A stretch of DNA of 64,000 nucleotides from Liolophura sinensis (lineage: Eukaryota; Mollusca; Polyplacophora; Chitonida; Chitonidae). The stretch spans positions 1 to 64,000 of the forward strand of contig NW_027018105.1 of assembly GCF_032854445.1 (NCBI RefSeq), read 5' to 3'. This document shows, one piece after another, positions 12,206 through 25,374 of the stretch. Both the position numbers and the translations under genes were made by a program. A model generated the notes under the pieces. It had not been told where the DNA came from. It searched no databases and saw only the letters and a list, made by a program, of their open reading frames with translations. The first letter of the stretch is position 1; every line of letters begins with the position of its first letter.

Positions 12206-15200
12206 TTGAATGATCATTTATGTCATAATCACGTGCACAGCAACGGCTCTTACTCCATGGAAACCGGGGAAATTTGCAATTTTTCAACAGCTGCCGATAC
12301 CTGGCTCAATTCCGCATCTTTTGGCACCTTATTCATGTGGGTCTGTGGTCAGTTGTACTTTTTACAGCAGACTGTATCAAGTACCTTGTGTTTTTCATGT
12401 ACAAATGGTGTGGTTTTTCTACACGTAGATAAAGACATTGAGATTGTCTTGCACATAGAAGTAAGACAATTGCTGGGTGAGTTAAATGGGCTTAGCCCAA
12501 AGATTTGACGTCTTCTGGGCTACCGAAGGGCACATAACTTATAGTCAAAAGTTGAATATAGTAATGACCAGTTGCGATTGTACAGAGTACAGTGTAGCCG
12601 ATTTCAATTAACAAAAAGACCAGGTAAAAATGCAAAAGTGGAAAAACTGTTCCAGTGCTGCTGTTAACAGGCTAATCCGACGTATTTTGTGACGAGAAAT
12701 CGAATGGTGCAAACCGCGTTGCTCTCCGACCAATACTTTTGGCTGTAGTGACAATTGAATGATCATTTATGTAATAATCACGTGCCCAGCAACGGCTCTT
12801 ACTCCCTGCAAACCAGGAAAATTTGCAATTTTTCAACAGCTGCCGATGCCTGGCTCAATTCCGCATCTTTTGGCACCTTACTGAAGTGGGTCAGTGTTCA
12901 GTTGTACTTTTTACAGCAGACTGTATCAAGTACCTTGTGTTTTCCACGTACAAATGGTGTGGTTTTTCTACACGTAGATAAAGACATTGAGATTGTCTTG
13001 CACTTAGAAGTAAGGCAATTGCTGGGTGAGTTAAATGGGCTTAGCCCAAAGATTTCAGGTCTTCTGGGCTACCGAAGGGCACATAACTTATAGTCAAAGG
13101 TTGAATATAGTAATGACCAGTCGCGATTGTACAGAGTACAGTGTAGCCGGTTTCAATTAACAAAAAGACCAGGTAAAAATGCAAAAGTGGAAAAACTGTT
13201 CCAGTGCTGCTGTTAACAGGCTAATCCGACGTATTTTGTGACGAGAAATCGAATGGTGCAAACCGCGTTGCTCTCCGACCAATACTTTTGGCTGTAGTGA
13301 CAATTGAATGATCATTTATGTAATAATCACGTGCCCAGCAACGGCTCTTACTCCCTGCAAACCAGGAAAATTTGCAATTTTTCAACAGCTGCCGATGCCT
13401 GGCTCAATTCCGCATCTTTTGGCACCTTACTGAAGTGGGTCAGTGTTCAGTTGTACTTTTTACAGCAGACTGTATCAAGTACCTTGTGTTTTCCACGTAC
13501 AAATGGTGTGGTTTTTCTACACGTAGATAAAGACATTGAGATTGTCTTAGAAGTAAGGCAATTGCTGGGTGAGTTAAATGGGCTTAGCCCAAAGATTTCA
13601 GGTCTTCTGGGCTACCGAAGGGCACATAACTTATAGTCAAAGGTTGAATATAGTAATGACCAGTCGCGATTGTACAGAGTACAGTGTAGCCGGTTTCAAT
13701 TAACAAAAAGACCAGGCAAAAATGCAAAAGTGGAAAAACTGTTCCAGTGCTACCAGTAAGAGGCTAATCCGACGTATTTTGTGACGAGAAATCGAATGGT
13801 GCAATCCGCGTTGCTCTCCGACCAATACTTTTGGCTGTAGCGACAATTGAATGATCATTGATGTCATAATCACGTGCGTAGCAACGGCTCTTACTCCATG
13901 GAAACCAGGGAAATTTGCAATTTTTCAACAGCTGCCGATACCTGGCTCAATTCCGCATCTTTTGGCACCTTATTCATGTGGGTCTGTGGTCAGTTGTACT
14001 TTTTACAGCAGACTGTATCAAGTACCTTGTGTTTTTTATGTACAAATGGTCTGGTTTTTCTACACGTAGATAAAGACATTGAGATTGTCTTGGACTTAAA
14101 GGTAAGACAATTCCTAGGTGAGTTAAATGGGCTGAGCCCAAAGATTTGACGTCTTCTGGGCTACCGAAGGGCACATAACTTATAGTCAAAAGTTGAATAT
14201 AGTAATGACCAGTCGCGATTGTACAGAGTACAGTGTAGCCGATTTCAATAACAAAAAGACCAGGCAAAAATGCAAAAGTGGAAAAACTGTTCCAGTGCTG
14301 CTGTTAAGAGGCTAATCCGACGTATTTTGTGACGAGAAATCGAATGGTGCAAACCGCGTTGCTCTCCGACCAATACTTTTGGCTGTAGCGACAATTCAAT
14401 GATCATTTATGTCATAATCACGTGCCCAGCAACGGCTCTTACTCCATGAAACCAGGGATATTTGCAATTTTTCAACAGCTGCCGATACCTGGCTCAATTC
14501 CGCATCTTTTGGGCACCTTACTGAAGTGGGTCAGTGTTCAGTTGTACTTTTTACAGCAGACTGTATCAAGTACCTTGTGTTTTTCACGTACAAATGGTGT
14601 GGTTTTTCTACACGTAGATAAAGACATTGAGATTGTCTTGCACTTAGAAGTAAGGCAATTGCTGGGTGAGTTAAATGGCTTAGCCCAAAGATTTCAGGTC
14701 TTCTGGGCTACCGAAGGGCACATAACTTATAGTCAAAAGTTGAATATAGTAATGACCAGTCGCGATTGTACAGAGTACAGTGTAGCCGGTTTCAATTAAC
14801 AAAAAGACCAGGCAAAAATGCAAAAGTGGAAAAACTGTTCCAGTGCTACCAGTAAGAGGCTAATCTGACGTATTTTGTGACGAGAAATCGAATGGTGCCA
14901 TCCGCGTTGCTCTCCGACCAATACTTTTGGCTGTAGCGACAATTTAATGATCATTGATGTCATAATCACGTGCCTAGCAACGGCTCTTACTCCATGGAAA
15001 CCAGGGAAATTTGCAATTTTTCAACAGCTGCCGATACCTGGCTCAATTCCGCATCTTTTGGCACCTTATTCATGTGGGTCTGTGGTCAGTTGTACTTTTT
15101 ACAGCAGACTGTATCAAGTACCTTGTGTTTTTTATGTACAAATGGTGTGGTTTTTCTACACGTAGATAAAGACATTGAGATTGTCTTGGACTTAAAAGTA

Positions 15201-15491
15201 AGACAATTGCTAGGTGAGTTAAATGGCTTAGCCCAAAGATTTCAGGTCTTCTGGGCTACTGAAGGGGCACATAACTTATAGTCAAAAGTTGAATATAGTA
15301 ATGACCAGTCGCGATTGTACAGAGTACAGTGTAGCCGGTTTCAATTAACAAAAAGACCAGGCAAAAATGCAAAAGTGGAAAAACTGTTCCAGTGCTACCA
15401 GTAAGAGGCTAATCCGACGTATTTTGTGACGAGAAATCGAATGGTGCAATCCGCGTTGCTCTCCGACCAATACTTTTGCCTGTAGTGACAA
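12206..15491 (+). repeat. 6-mer higher-order repeat (3.29 kb), copy 1
   Basis: Order: B 12206, C 12755, C 13304, B' 13847, C 14395, B' 14943. The next 3.29 kb repeats this order. The two adjacent C units share 'gtaataatcacg', 'ctccctgcaaaccagg' and 'gctgttaacagg', so one arose from the other before the 6-mer duplicated. The 13304 unit has a private 6-bp loss at 13547-13550 ('attgtcttagaag' for 'attgtcttgcacttagaag'). Confidence 0.87.
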
Positions 15492-18400
15492 TTGAATGAT
15501 CATTTATGTCATAATCACGTGCACAGCAACGGCTCTTACTCCATGGAAACCGGGGAAATTTGCAATTTTTCAACAGCTGCCGATACCTGGCTCAATTCCG
15601 CATCTTTGGCACCTTATTCATGTGGGTCTGTGGTCAGTTGTACTTTTTACAGCAGACTGTATCAAGTACCTTGTGTTTTTCATGTACAAATGGTGTGGTT
15701 TTTCTACACGTAGATAAAGACATTGAGATTGTCTTGCACATAGAAGTAAGACAATTGCTGGTGAGTTAAATGGGCTTAGCCCAAAGATTTGACGTCTTCT
15801 GGCTACCGAAGGGCACATAACTTATAGTCAAAAGTTGAATATAGTAATGACCAGTTGCGATTGTACAGAGTACAGTGTAGCCGATTTCAATTAACAAAAA
15901 GACCAGGTAAAAATGCAAAAGTGAAAAACTGTTCCAGTGCTGCTGTTAACAGGCTAATCCGACGTATTTTGTGACGAGAAATCGAATGGTGCAAACCGCG
16001 TTGCTCTCCGACCAATACTTTTGGCTGTAGTGACAATTGAATGATCATTTATGTAATAATCACGTGCCCAGCAACGGCTCTTACTCCCTGCAAACCAGGA
16101 AAATTTGCAATTTTTCAACAGCTGCCGATGCCTGGCTCAATTCCGCATCTTTTGGCACCTTACTGAAGTGGGTCAGTGTTCAGTTGTACTTTTTACAGCA
16201 GACTGTATCAAGTACCTTGTGTTTTCCACGTACAAATGGTGTGGTTTTTTCTACACGTAGATAAAGACATTGAGATTGTCTTGCACTTAGAAGTAAGGCA
16301 ATTGCTGGGTGAGTTAAATGGGCTTAGCCCAAAGATTTCAGGTCTTCTGGGGCTACCGAAGGGCACATAACTTATAGTCAAAGGTTGAATATAGTAATGA
16401 CCAGTCGCGATTGTACAGAGTACAGTGTAGCCGGTTTCAATTAACAAAAAAGACCAGGTAAAAATGCAAAAGTGGAAAAACTGTTCCAGTGCTGCTGTTA
16501 ACAGGCTAATCCGACGTATTTTGTGACGAGAAATCGAATGGTGCAAACCGCGTTGCTCTCCGACCAATACTTTTGGCTGTAGTGACAATTGAATGATCAT
16601 TTATGTAATAATCACGTGCCCAGCAACGGCTCTTACTCCCTGCAAACCAGGAAAATTTGCAATTTTTCAACAGCTGCCGATGCCTGGCTCAATTCCGCAT
16701 CTTTTGGCACCTTACTGAAGTGGGTCAGTGTTCAGTTGTACTTTTTACAGCAGACTGTATCAAGTACCTTGTGTTTTCCACGTACAAATGGTGTGGTTTT
16801 TCTACACGTAGATAAAGACATTGAGATTGTCTTGCACTTAGAAGTAAGGCAATTGCTGGGTGAGTTTAAATGGGCTTAGCCCAAAGATTTCAGGTCTTCT
16901 GGGCTACCGAAGGGCACATAACTTATAGTCAAAGGTTGAATATAGTAATGACCAGTCGCGATTGTACAGAGTACAGTGTAGCCGGTTTCAATTAACAAAA
17001 AGACCAGGCAAAATGCAAAAGTGGAAAAACTGTTCCAGTGCTACCAGTAAGAGGCTAATCCGACGTATTTTGTGACGAGAAATCGAATGGTGCAATCCGC
17101 GTTGCTCTCCGACCAATACTTTTGGCTGTAGCGACAATTGAATGATCATTGATGTCATAATCACGTGCGTAGCAACGGCTCTTACTCCATGGAAACCAGG
17201 GAAATTTGCAATTTTTCAACAGCTGCCGATACCTGGCTCAATTCCGCATCTTTTGGCACCTTATTCATGTGGGTCTGTGGTCAGTTGTACTTTTACAGCA
17301 GACTGTATCAAGTACCTTGTGTTTTTTATGTACAAATGGTCTGGTTTTTCTACACGTAGATAAAGACATTGAGATTGTCTTGGACTTAAAGGTAAGACAA
17401 TTCCTAGGTGAGTTAAATGGGCTGAGCCCAAAGATTTGACGTCTTCTGGGCTACCGAAGGGCACATAACTTATAGTCAAAAGTTGAATATAGTAATGACC
17501 AGTCGCGATTGTACAGAGTACAGTGTAGCCGATTTCAATTAACAAAAAGACCAGGCAAAAATGCAAAAGTGGAAAAACTGTTCCAGTGCTGCTGTTAAGA
17601 GGCTAATCCGACGTATTTTGTGACGAGAAATCGAATGGTGCAAACCGCGTTGCTCTCCGACCAATACTTTTGGCTGTAGCGACAATTCAATGATCATTTA
17701 TGTCATAATCACGTGCCCAGCAACGGCTCTTACTCCATGGAAACCAGGGATATTTGCAATTTTTCAACAGCTGCCGATACCTGGCTCAATTCCGCATCTT
17801 TTGGCACCTTACTGAAGTGGGTCAGTGTTCAGTTGTACTTTTTACAGCAGACTGTATCAAGTACCTTGTGTTTTTCACGTACAAATGGTGTGGTTTTTCT
17901 ACACGTAGATAAAGACATTGAGATTGTCTTGCACTTAGAAGTAAGGCAATTGCTGGGTGAGTTAAATGGGCTTAGCCCAAAGATTTCAGGTCTTCTGGGC
18001 TACCGAAGGGCACATAACTTATAGTCAAAAGTTGAATATAGTAATGACCAGTCGCGATTGTACAGAGTACAGTGTAGCCGGTTTCAATTAACAAAAAGAC
18101 CAGGCAAAAATGCAAAAGTGGAAAAACTGTTCCAGTGCTACCAGTAAGAGGCTAATCTGACGTATTTTGTGACGAGAAATCGAATGGTGCCATCCGCGTT
18201 GCTCTCCGACCAATACTTTTGGCTGTAGCGACAATTTAATGATCATTGATGTCATAATCACGTGCCTAGCAACGGCTCTTACTCCATGGAAACCAGGGAA
18301 ATTTGCAATTTTTCAACAGCTGCCGATACCTGGCTCAATTCCGCATCTTTTGGCATCCTTATTCATGTGGGTCTGTGGTCAGTTGTACTTTTTACAGCAG

Positions 18401-18785
18401 GACTGTATCAAGTACCTTGTGTTTTTTATGTACAAATGGTGTGGTTTTTCTACACGTAGATAAAGACATTGAGATTGTCTTGGACTTAAAAGTAAGACAA
18501 TTGCTAGGTGAGTTAAATGGGCTTAGCCCAAAGATTTCAGGTCTTCTGGGCTACTGAAGGGCACATAACTTATAGTCAAAAGTTGAATATAGTAATGACC
18601 AGTCGCGATTGTACAGAGTACAGTGTAGCCGGTTTCAATTAACAAAAAGACCAGGCAAAAATGCAAAAGTGGAAAAACTGTTCCAGTGCTACCAGTAAGA
18701 GGCTAATCCGACGTATTTTGTGACGAGAAATCGAATGGTGCAAACCGCGTTGCTCTCCGACCAATACTTTTGGCTGTAGTGACAA
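15492..18785 (+). repeat. 6-mer higher-order repeat (3.29 kb), copy 2
   Basis: Order: B 15492, C 16037, C 16589, B' 17138, C 17686, B' 18235, matching copy 1 at an offset of 3282-3292 bp. The rare B' changes 'ttcctaggtgag' and 'acttaaaggtaag' (17138 unit) are shared with the 13847 unit. This copy is unusually rich in single-base homopolymer changes: four one-base losses in the 15492 unit, gains in the 16037 and 18235 units. Confidence 0.87.
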
Positions 18786-19560
18786 TTGAATGATCACTTA
18801 TGTCATAATCACGTGCAGAGCAACGGCTCTTACTCCATGGAAACCAGGGAAATTTGCAATTTTTCAACACCTGCCGATGCCTGGCTCAATTCCGCATCTT
18901 TTGGCACCTTACTGAAGTGGGTCAGTGTTCAGTTGTACTTTTTACAGCAGACTGTATCAAGTACCTTGTATTTTTCACGTACAAATGGTGTGGTTTTTCT
19001 ACACGTAGATAAAGACATTGAGATTGTCTTGCACTTAGAAGTAAGGCAATTGCTGGGTGAGTTAAATGGGCTTAGCCCAAAGATTTCAGGTCTTCTGGGC
19101 TACCGAAGGGCACATAACTTATAGTCAAAAGTTGAATATAGTAATGACCAGTAGCGATTGTACAGAGTACAGTGTAGCCGATTTCAATTAACAAAAAGAC
19201 CAGGCAAAAATGCAAAAGTGGAAAAACTGTTCCAGTGCTGCTGGTAAGAGGCTAATTCGACGTATTTTGTGACGAGAAATCGAATGGTGCAAACCGCGTT
19301 GCTCTCCGACCAATACTTTTGGCTGTAGTGACAATTGAATGATCATTTATGTCATAATCACGTGCCCAGCAACGGCTCTTACTCCATGGAAACCAGGGAA
19401 ATTTGCAATTTTTCAACAGCTGCCGATGCCTGGCTCAATTCCGCATCTTTTGGCACCTTACTGAAGTGGGTCAGTGTTCAGTTGTACTTTTTACAGCAGA
19501 CTGTATCAAGTACCTTGTGTTTGTTATGTACAAATGGTCTGGTTTTTCTACACGTAGATA

Positions 19561-19579
19561 AAGACATTGAGATTGTCTT
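19561..19579. repeat. Short inverted repeat aagaca...tgtctt
   Basis: Six-base complementary arms flank a 7-base loop (ttgagat), about 40 bp left of the gggc hairpin. It is well conserved across monomers. In the 'gataacgacattg' lineages the left arm changes and pairing is shortened. Confidence 0.5.
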
Positions 19580-19616
19580 GCACTTAGAAGTAAGACAATT
19601 GCTGGGTGAGTTAAAT

Positions 19617-19627
19617 GGGCTTAGCCC
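19617..19627. repeat. Short inverted repeat (hairpin) within the monomer
   Basis: 'gggcttagccc' has 5-bp arms around one base and recurs in nearly every monomer near offset 283. The innermost pair varies between T/A, C/G and T/G in different monomers, which keeps the arms complementary. No function is shown. Confidence 0.6.
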
Positions 19628-19707
19628 AAAGATTTGACGTCTTCTGGGCTACCGAAGGGCACATAACTTATAGTCAAAAGTTGAATATAGTAATGACCAG
19701 TCGCGAT

Positions 19708-19720
19708 TGTACAGAGTACA
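19708..19720. repeat. Short inverted repeat tgtacagagtaca
   Basis: Five-base arms (tgtac/gtaca) flank a 3-base loop immediately after the tcgcga palindrome. It is altered to 'tgtacatagtaca' in C', which keeps the arms intact. It is destroyed in the 41294 unit by the 20-bp deletion. Confidence 0.5.
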
Positions 19721-21879
19721 GTGTAGCCGATTTCAATTAACTAAAAGACCAGGTAAAAATGCAAAAGTGGAAAAACTGTTCCAGTGCTGCTGGTAAGAGG
19801 CTAATCCGACGTATTTTGTGACGAGAAATCGAATGGTGCAAACCGCGTTGCTCTCCGACCAATACTTTTGGCTGTAGTGACAATTGAATGATCACTTATG
19901 TCATAATCACGTGCAGAGCAACGGCTCTTACTCCATGGAAACCAGGGAAATTTGCAATTTTTCAACACCTGCCGATGCCTGGCTCAATTCCGCATCTTTT
20001 GGCACCTTACTGAAGTGGGTCAGTGTTCAGTTGTACTTTTTACAGCAGACTGTATCAAGTACCTTGTGTTTTTCACGTACAAATGGTCTGGTTTTTCTAC
20101 ACGTAGATAACGACATTGAGATTGTCTTCGACTTAGAAGTAAGACAATTGCTGGGTGAGTTAAATGGGCCTGGCCCAAAGATTTCAGGTCTTCTGGGCTA
20201 CCGAAGTGCACATAACTTATAGTCAAAAGTTGAATATAGTAATGACCAGTCGCGATTGTACAGAGTACAGTGTAGCCGGATTCAATTAACAAAAAGACCA
20301 GGCAAAAATGCAAAAGTGGAAAAACTGTTCCAGTGCTGCTGGTAAGAGGCTAATCCGACGTATTTTGTGACGACAAATCGAATGGTGCAAACCGCGTTGC
20401 TCTGCGACTAACACTTTTGGCTGTAGTGACAATTGAATGATCATTTATGTCATAATCACGTGCACAGCAACGGCTCTTACTCCATGGAAACCGGGGAAAT
20501 TTGCAATTTTTCAACACCTGCCGATGCCTGGCTCAATTCCGCATCTTTTGGCACCTTATTCATGTGGGTTTGTGGTCAGTTGTACTTTTTACAGCAGACT
20601 GTATCAAGTACCTTGTGTTTTTTATGTACAAATGGTGTGGTTTTTCTACACGTAGATAAAGACATTGAGATTGTCATGCACTTAGAAGTAAGACAATTGC
20701 TGGGTGAGTTAAATGGCTTAGCCCAAAGATTTGACGTCTTCTGGGCTACCGAAGGGCACATAACTTATAGTCAAAAGTTGAATATAGTAATGACCAGTCG
20801 CGATTGTACAGAGTACAGTGTAGCCGATTTCAATTAACAAAAAGACCAGGCAAAAATGCAAAAGTGGAAAAACTGTTCCAGTGCTGCTGGTAAGAGGCTA
20901 ATCCGACGTATTTTGTGACGAGAAATCGAATGGTGCAAACCGCGTTGCTCTCCGACCAATACTTTTGGCTGTAGCGACAATTGAATGATCATTGATGTCA
21001 TAATCACGTGCCCAGCAACGGCTCTTACTCCATGGAAACCAGGGATATTTGCAATTTTTTAACAGCTGCCGATGCCTGGCCCAATTCCGCATCTTTTGGC
21101 GCCTTATAAATGTGGGTCTGTGTTTAGTTGTACTTTTTACAGCAGACTGTATCAAGTACCTTGTGTTTTTTATGTACAAATGGTCTGGTTTTTCTACACG
21201 TAGATAAAGACATTGAGATTGTCTTGGACTTAGAAGTAAGACAACTGCTGGGTGAGTTAAATGGGCTTAGCCCAAAGATTTGACGTCTTCTGGGCTACCG
21301 AAGGGCACATAACTTATAGTCAAAAGTTGAATATAGTAATGACCAGTCGCGATTGTACAGAGTACAGTGTAGCCGATTTCAATTAACTAAAAGACCAGGT
21401 AAAAATGCAAAAGTGGAAAAACTGTTCCAGTGCTGCTGGTAAGAGGCTAATCCGACGTATTTTGTGACGAGAAATCGAATGGTGCAAACCGCGTTGCTCT
21501 CCGACCAATACTTTTGGCTGTAGTGACAATTGAATGATCATTTATGTCATAATCACGTGCAGAGCAACGGCTCTTACTCCATGGAAACAAGGGAAATTTG
21601 CAATTTTTCAACACCTGCCGATGCCTGGCTCAATTCCGCATCTTTTGGCACCTTACTGAAGTGGGTCAGTGTTCAGTTGTACCTTTGACAGCAGACTGTA
21701 TCAAGTACCTTGTATTTTTCACGTACAAATGGTGTGGTTTTTCTACACGTAGATAAAGACATTGAGATTGTCTTGCACTTAGAAGTAAGGCAATTGCTGG
21801 GTGAGTTAAATGGGCTTAGCCCAAAGATTTCAGGTCTTCTGGGCTACCGAAGGGCACATAACTTATAGTCAAAAGTTGA

Positions 21880-24800
21880 ATATAGTAATGACCAGTAGCG
21901 ATTGTACAGAGTACAGTGTAGCCGATTTCAATTAACAAAAAGACCAGGCAAAAATGCAAAAGTGGAAAAACTGTTCCAGTGCTGCTGGTAAGAGGCTAAT
22001 TCGACGTATTTTGTGACGAGAAATCGAATGGTGCAAACCGCGTTGCTCTCCGACCAATACTTTTGGCTGTAGTGACAATTGAATGATCATTTATGTCATA
22101 ATCACGTGCCCAGCAACGGCTCTTACTCCATGGAAACCAGGGAAATTTGCAATTTTTCAACAGCTGCCGATGCCTGGCTCAATTCCGCATCTTTTGGCAC
22201 CTTACTGAAGTGGGTCAGTGTTCAGTTGTACTTTTTACAGCAGACTGTATCAAGTACCTTTTTTTTTTTTATCTACAAATGGTCTGGTTTCTCTACACGT
22301 AGATAAAGACATTGAGATTGTCTTGCACTTAGAAGTAAGACAATTGCTGGGTGAGTTAAATGGGCTTAGACCAAAGATTTCAGGTCTTCTGGGCTACCGA
22401 AGGGCACATAACTTATAGTCAAAAGTTGAATATAGTAATGACCAGTCGCGATTGTACAGAGTACAGTGTAGCCGGTTTCAATTAACAAAAAGACCAGGTA
22501 AAAATGCAAAAGTGGAAAAACTGTTCCAGTGCTGCTGGTAAGAGGCTAATCCGACGTATTTTGTGACGAGAAATCGAATGGTGCAAACCGCGTTGCTCTC
22601 CGACCAATACTTTTGGCTGTAGCGACAATTGAATGATCATTGATGTCATAATCACGTGCCCAGCAACGGCTCTTACTCCATGGAAACCAGGGAAATTTGC
22701 AATTTTTCAACAGCTGCCGATGCCTGGCCCAATTCCGCATCTTTTGGCACCTTATAAATGTGGGTCAGTGTTTAGTTGTACTTTTTACAGCAGATTGTAT
22801 CAAGTACCTTGTGTTTTTTATGTACAAATGGTCTGGTTTTTCTACACGTAGATAAAGACATTGAGATTGTCTTGCACTTAGAAGTAAGACAATTGCTGGG
22901 TGAGTTAAATGGGCTTAGCCCAAAGATTTGACGTCTTCTGGGCTACCGAAGGGCACATAACTTATAGTCAAAAGTTGAATATAGTAATGACCAGTCGCGA
23001 TTGTACAGAGTACAGTGTAGCCGATTTCAATTAACAAAAAGACCAGGCAAAAATGCAAAAGTGGAAAAAACTGTTCCAGTGGTACTAGTAAGAGGCTAAT
23101 CCGACGTATTTTGTGACGAGAAATCGAATGGTGCAATCCGCGTTGCTCTCCGACCAATATTTTTGGCTGTAGCGACAATTGAATGATCATTTATGTCATA
23201 ATCACGTGCGTAGCAACGGCTCTTACTCCATGGAAACCAGGGAAATTTGCAATTTGTCAACAGCTGCCGATGCCTGGCTCAATTCCGCATCTTTTGGCAC
23301 CTTACTGAAGTGGGTCAGTGTTCAGTTGTACTTTTTACAGCAGACTGCATCAAGTACCTTGTGTTTTTCATGTACAAATGGTGTGGTTTTTCTACACGTA
23401 GATAAAGACATTGAGATTGTCTTGCACTTAGAAGTAAGGCAATTGCTGGGTGAGTTAAATGGGCTTAGCCCAAAGATTTGACGTCTTCTGGGCTACCGAA
23501 GGGCACATAACTTATAGTCAAAAGTTGAATATAGTAATGACAAGTTGCGATTGTACAGAGTACAGTGTAGCCGATTTCAATTAACAAAAAGACCAGGCAA
23601 AAATGCAAAAGTGGAAAAACTGTTCCAGTGCTGCTGGTAACAGGCTAATCCGACGTATTTTGTGACGAGAAATCGAATGGTGCAAACCGCGTTGCTCTCC
23701 GACCAATACTTTTGGCTGTAGCGACAATTGAATGATCATTGATGTCATAATCACGTGCCCAGCAACGGCTCTTACTCCATGGAAACCAGGGATATTTGCA
23801 ATTTTTTAACAGCTGCCGATGCCTGGCCCAATTCCGCATCTTTTGGCGCCTTATAAATGTGGGTCTGTGTTTAGTTGTACTTTTTACAGCAGACTGTATC
23901 AAGTACCTTGTGTTTTTTATGTACAAATGGTCTGGTTTTTCTACACGTAGATAAAGACATTGAGATTGTCTTGGACTTAGAAGTAAGACAATTGCTGGGT
24001 GAGTTAAATGGGCTTAGCCCAAAGATTTGACGTCTTCTGGGCTACCGAAGGGCACATAACTTATAGTCAAAAGTTGAATATAGTAATGACCAGTCGCGAT
24101 TTTACAGAGTACAGTGTAGCCGATTTCAATTAACTAAAAGACCAGGTAAAAATGCAAAAGTGGAAAAACTGTTCCAGTGCTGCTGGTAAGAGGCTAATCC
24201 GACGTATTTTGTGACGAGAAATCGAATGGTGCAAACCGCGTTGCTCTCCGACCAATACTTTTGGCTGTAGTGACAATTGAATGATCACTTATGTCATAAT
24301 CACGTGCAGAGCAACGGCTCTTACTCCATGGAAACCAGGGAAATTTGCAATTTTTCAACACCTGCCGATGCCTGGCTCAATTCCGCATCTTTTGGCACCT
24401 TACTGAAGTGGGTCAGTGTTCAGTTGTACTTTTTACAGCAGACTGTATCAAGTACCTTGTATTTTTCACGTACAAATGGTGTGGTTTTTCTACACGTAGA
24501 TAAAGACATTGAGATTGTCTTGCACTTAGAAGTAAGGCAATTGCTGGGTGAGTTAAATGGGCTTAGCCCAAAGATTTCAGGTCTTCTGGGCTACCGAAGG
24601 GCACATAACTTATAGTCAAAAGTTGAATATAGTAATGACCAGTAGCAATTGTACAGAGTACAGTGTAGCCGATTTCAATTAACAAAAAGACCAGGCAAAA
24701 ATGCAAAAGTGGAAAAACTGTTCCAGTGCTGCTGGTAAGAGGCTAATTCGACGTATTTTGTGACGAGAAATCGAATGGTGCAAACCGCGTTGCTCTCCGA

Positions 24801-25175
24801 CCAATACTTTTGGCTGTAGTGACAATTGAATGATCATTTATGTCATAATCACGTGCCCAGCAACGGCTCTTACTCCATGGAAACCAGGGAAATTTGCAAT
24901 TTTTCAACAACTGCCGATGCCTGGCTCAATTCCGCATCTTTTGGCACCTTACTGAAGTGGGTCAGTGTTCAGTTGTACTTTTTACAGCAGACTGTATCAA
25001 GTACCTTTTTTTTTTTATCTACAAATGGTCTGGTTTCTCTACACGTAGATAAAGACATTGAGATTGTCCTGCACTTAGAAGTAAGACAATTGCTGGGTGA
25101 GTTAAATGGGCTTAGACCAAAGATTTTACGTCTTCTGGGCTACCGAAGGGCACATAACTTATAGTCAAAAGTTGA
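21880..25175 (+). repeat. 6-mer higher-order repeat (3,296 bp), copy 1
   Basis: Contains the end of 21530 and monomers CT 22079, A 22629, C 23179, A 23728, C2 24277 and CT 24826 (most of it). The next copy repeats them at an offset of 3294-3296 bp. Shared rare marks include 'cagattgtatcaag' in 22629 and 25924, 'gactgcatcaag' and 'gacaagttgcg' in 23179 and 26473, and 'gcgattttacag' in 23728 and 27022. An extra A near 23070 accounts for part of the offset difference. Confidence 0.9.
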
Positions 25176-25374
25176 ATATAGTAATGACCAGTAGCGATTG
25201 TACAGAGTACAGTGTAGCCGATTTCAATTAACAAAAAGACCAGGCAAAAATGCAAAAGTGGAAAAACTGTTCCAGTGCTGCAGGTAAGAGGCTAATTCGA
25301 CGTATTTTGTGACGAGAAATCGAATGGTGCAAACCGCGTTGCTCTCCGACCAATACTTTTGGCTGTAGTGACAA

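Larger units (their letters stand above)
19335..19883 (+). repeat. Reference monomer, type C (549 bp)
   Basis: This is a clean 549-bp unit useful as a coordinate frame. Offset 1 is 'ttgaatgatcat', 'cacgtg' is near offset 30, 'ccatgg' near 50, 'cagctg' near 85, and the type-defining 'cttactgaagtggg' near 125-140. 'tttttacagcag' lies near 157, 'ctacacgtag' near 215, the 'gggcttagccc' hairpin at 283, 'tcgcga' at 367 and 'tgtacagagtaca' at 374. Type C also carries 'gtcagtgttcag', often 'cacgtacaaatgg', and 'gcacttagaagtaagg'. It is the commonest type across the window. I see no coding or RNA-gene function. Confidence 0.9.
18786..21879 (+). repeat. Mixed C, C2, B and A monomers
   Basis: Monomer starts and types: C2 18786, C 19335, C2 19884, B-like 20433 (with the C2 mark 'caacacctg'), A 20981, C2 21530. 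The C2 units at 18786 and 19884 are two monomers apart and share 'cgtgcagagc', suggesting an old dimer step. The 21530 unit has private changes 'ggaaacaaggg' and 'gtacctttgacag'. The A unit at 20981 is the same lineage as those at 23728 and 27022. Confidence 0.8.

Noticed and set aside
19335-19883. A tRNA-derived (SINE-like) origin, from A-box-like 'tggctgtagtg' and B-box-like 'aatcgaatgg'
   Set aside because: Both matches are poor, the order is B before A within the unit, and there is no tRNA fold or A-rich tail.
24721-24770. A CENP-B box, from 'attcgacgtatttt' in some monomers
   Set aside because: Only the first half agrees with NTTCGNNNNANNCGGGN; the essential CGGG part is missing. No other candidate was seen by eye on either strand.
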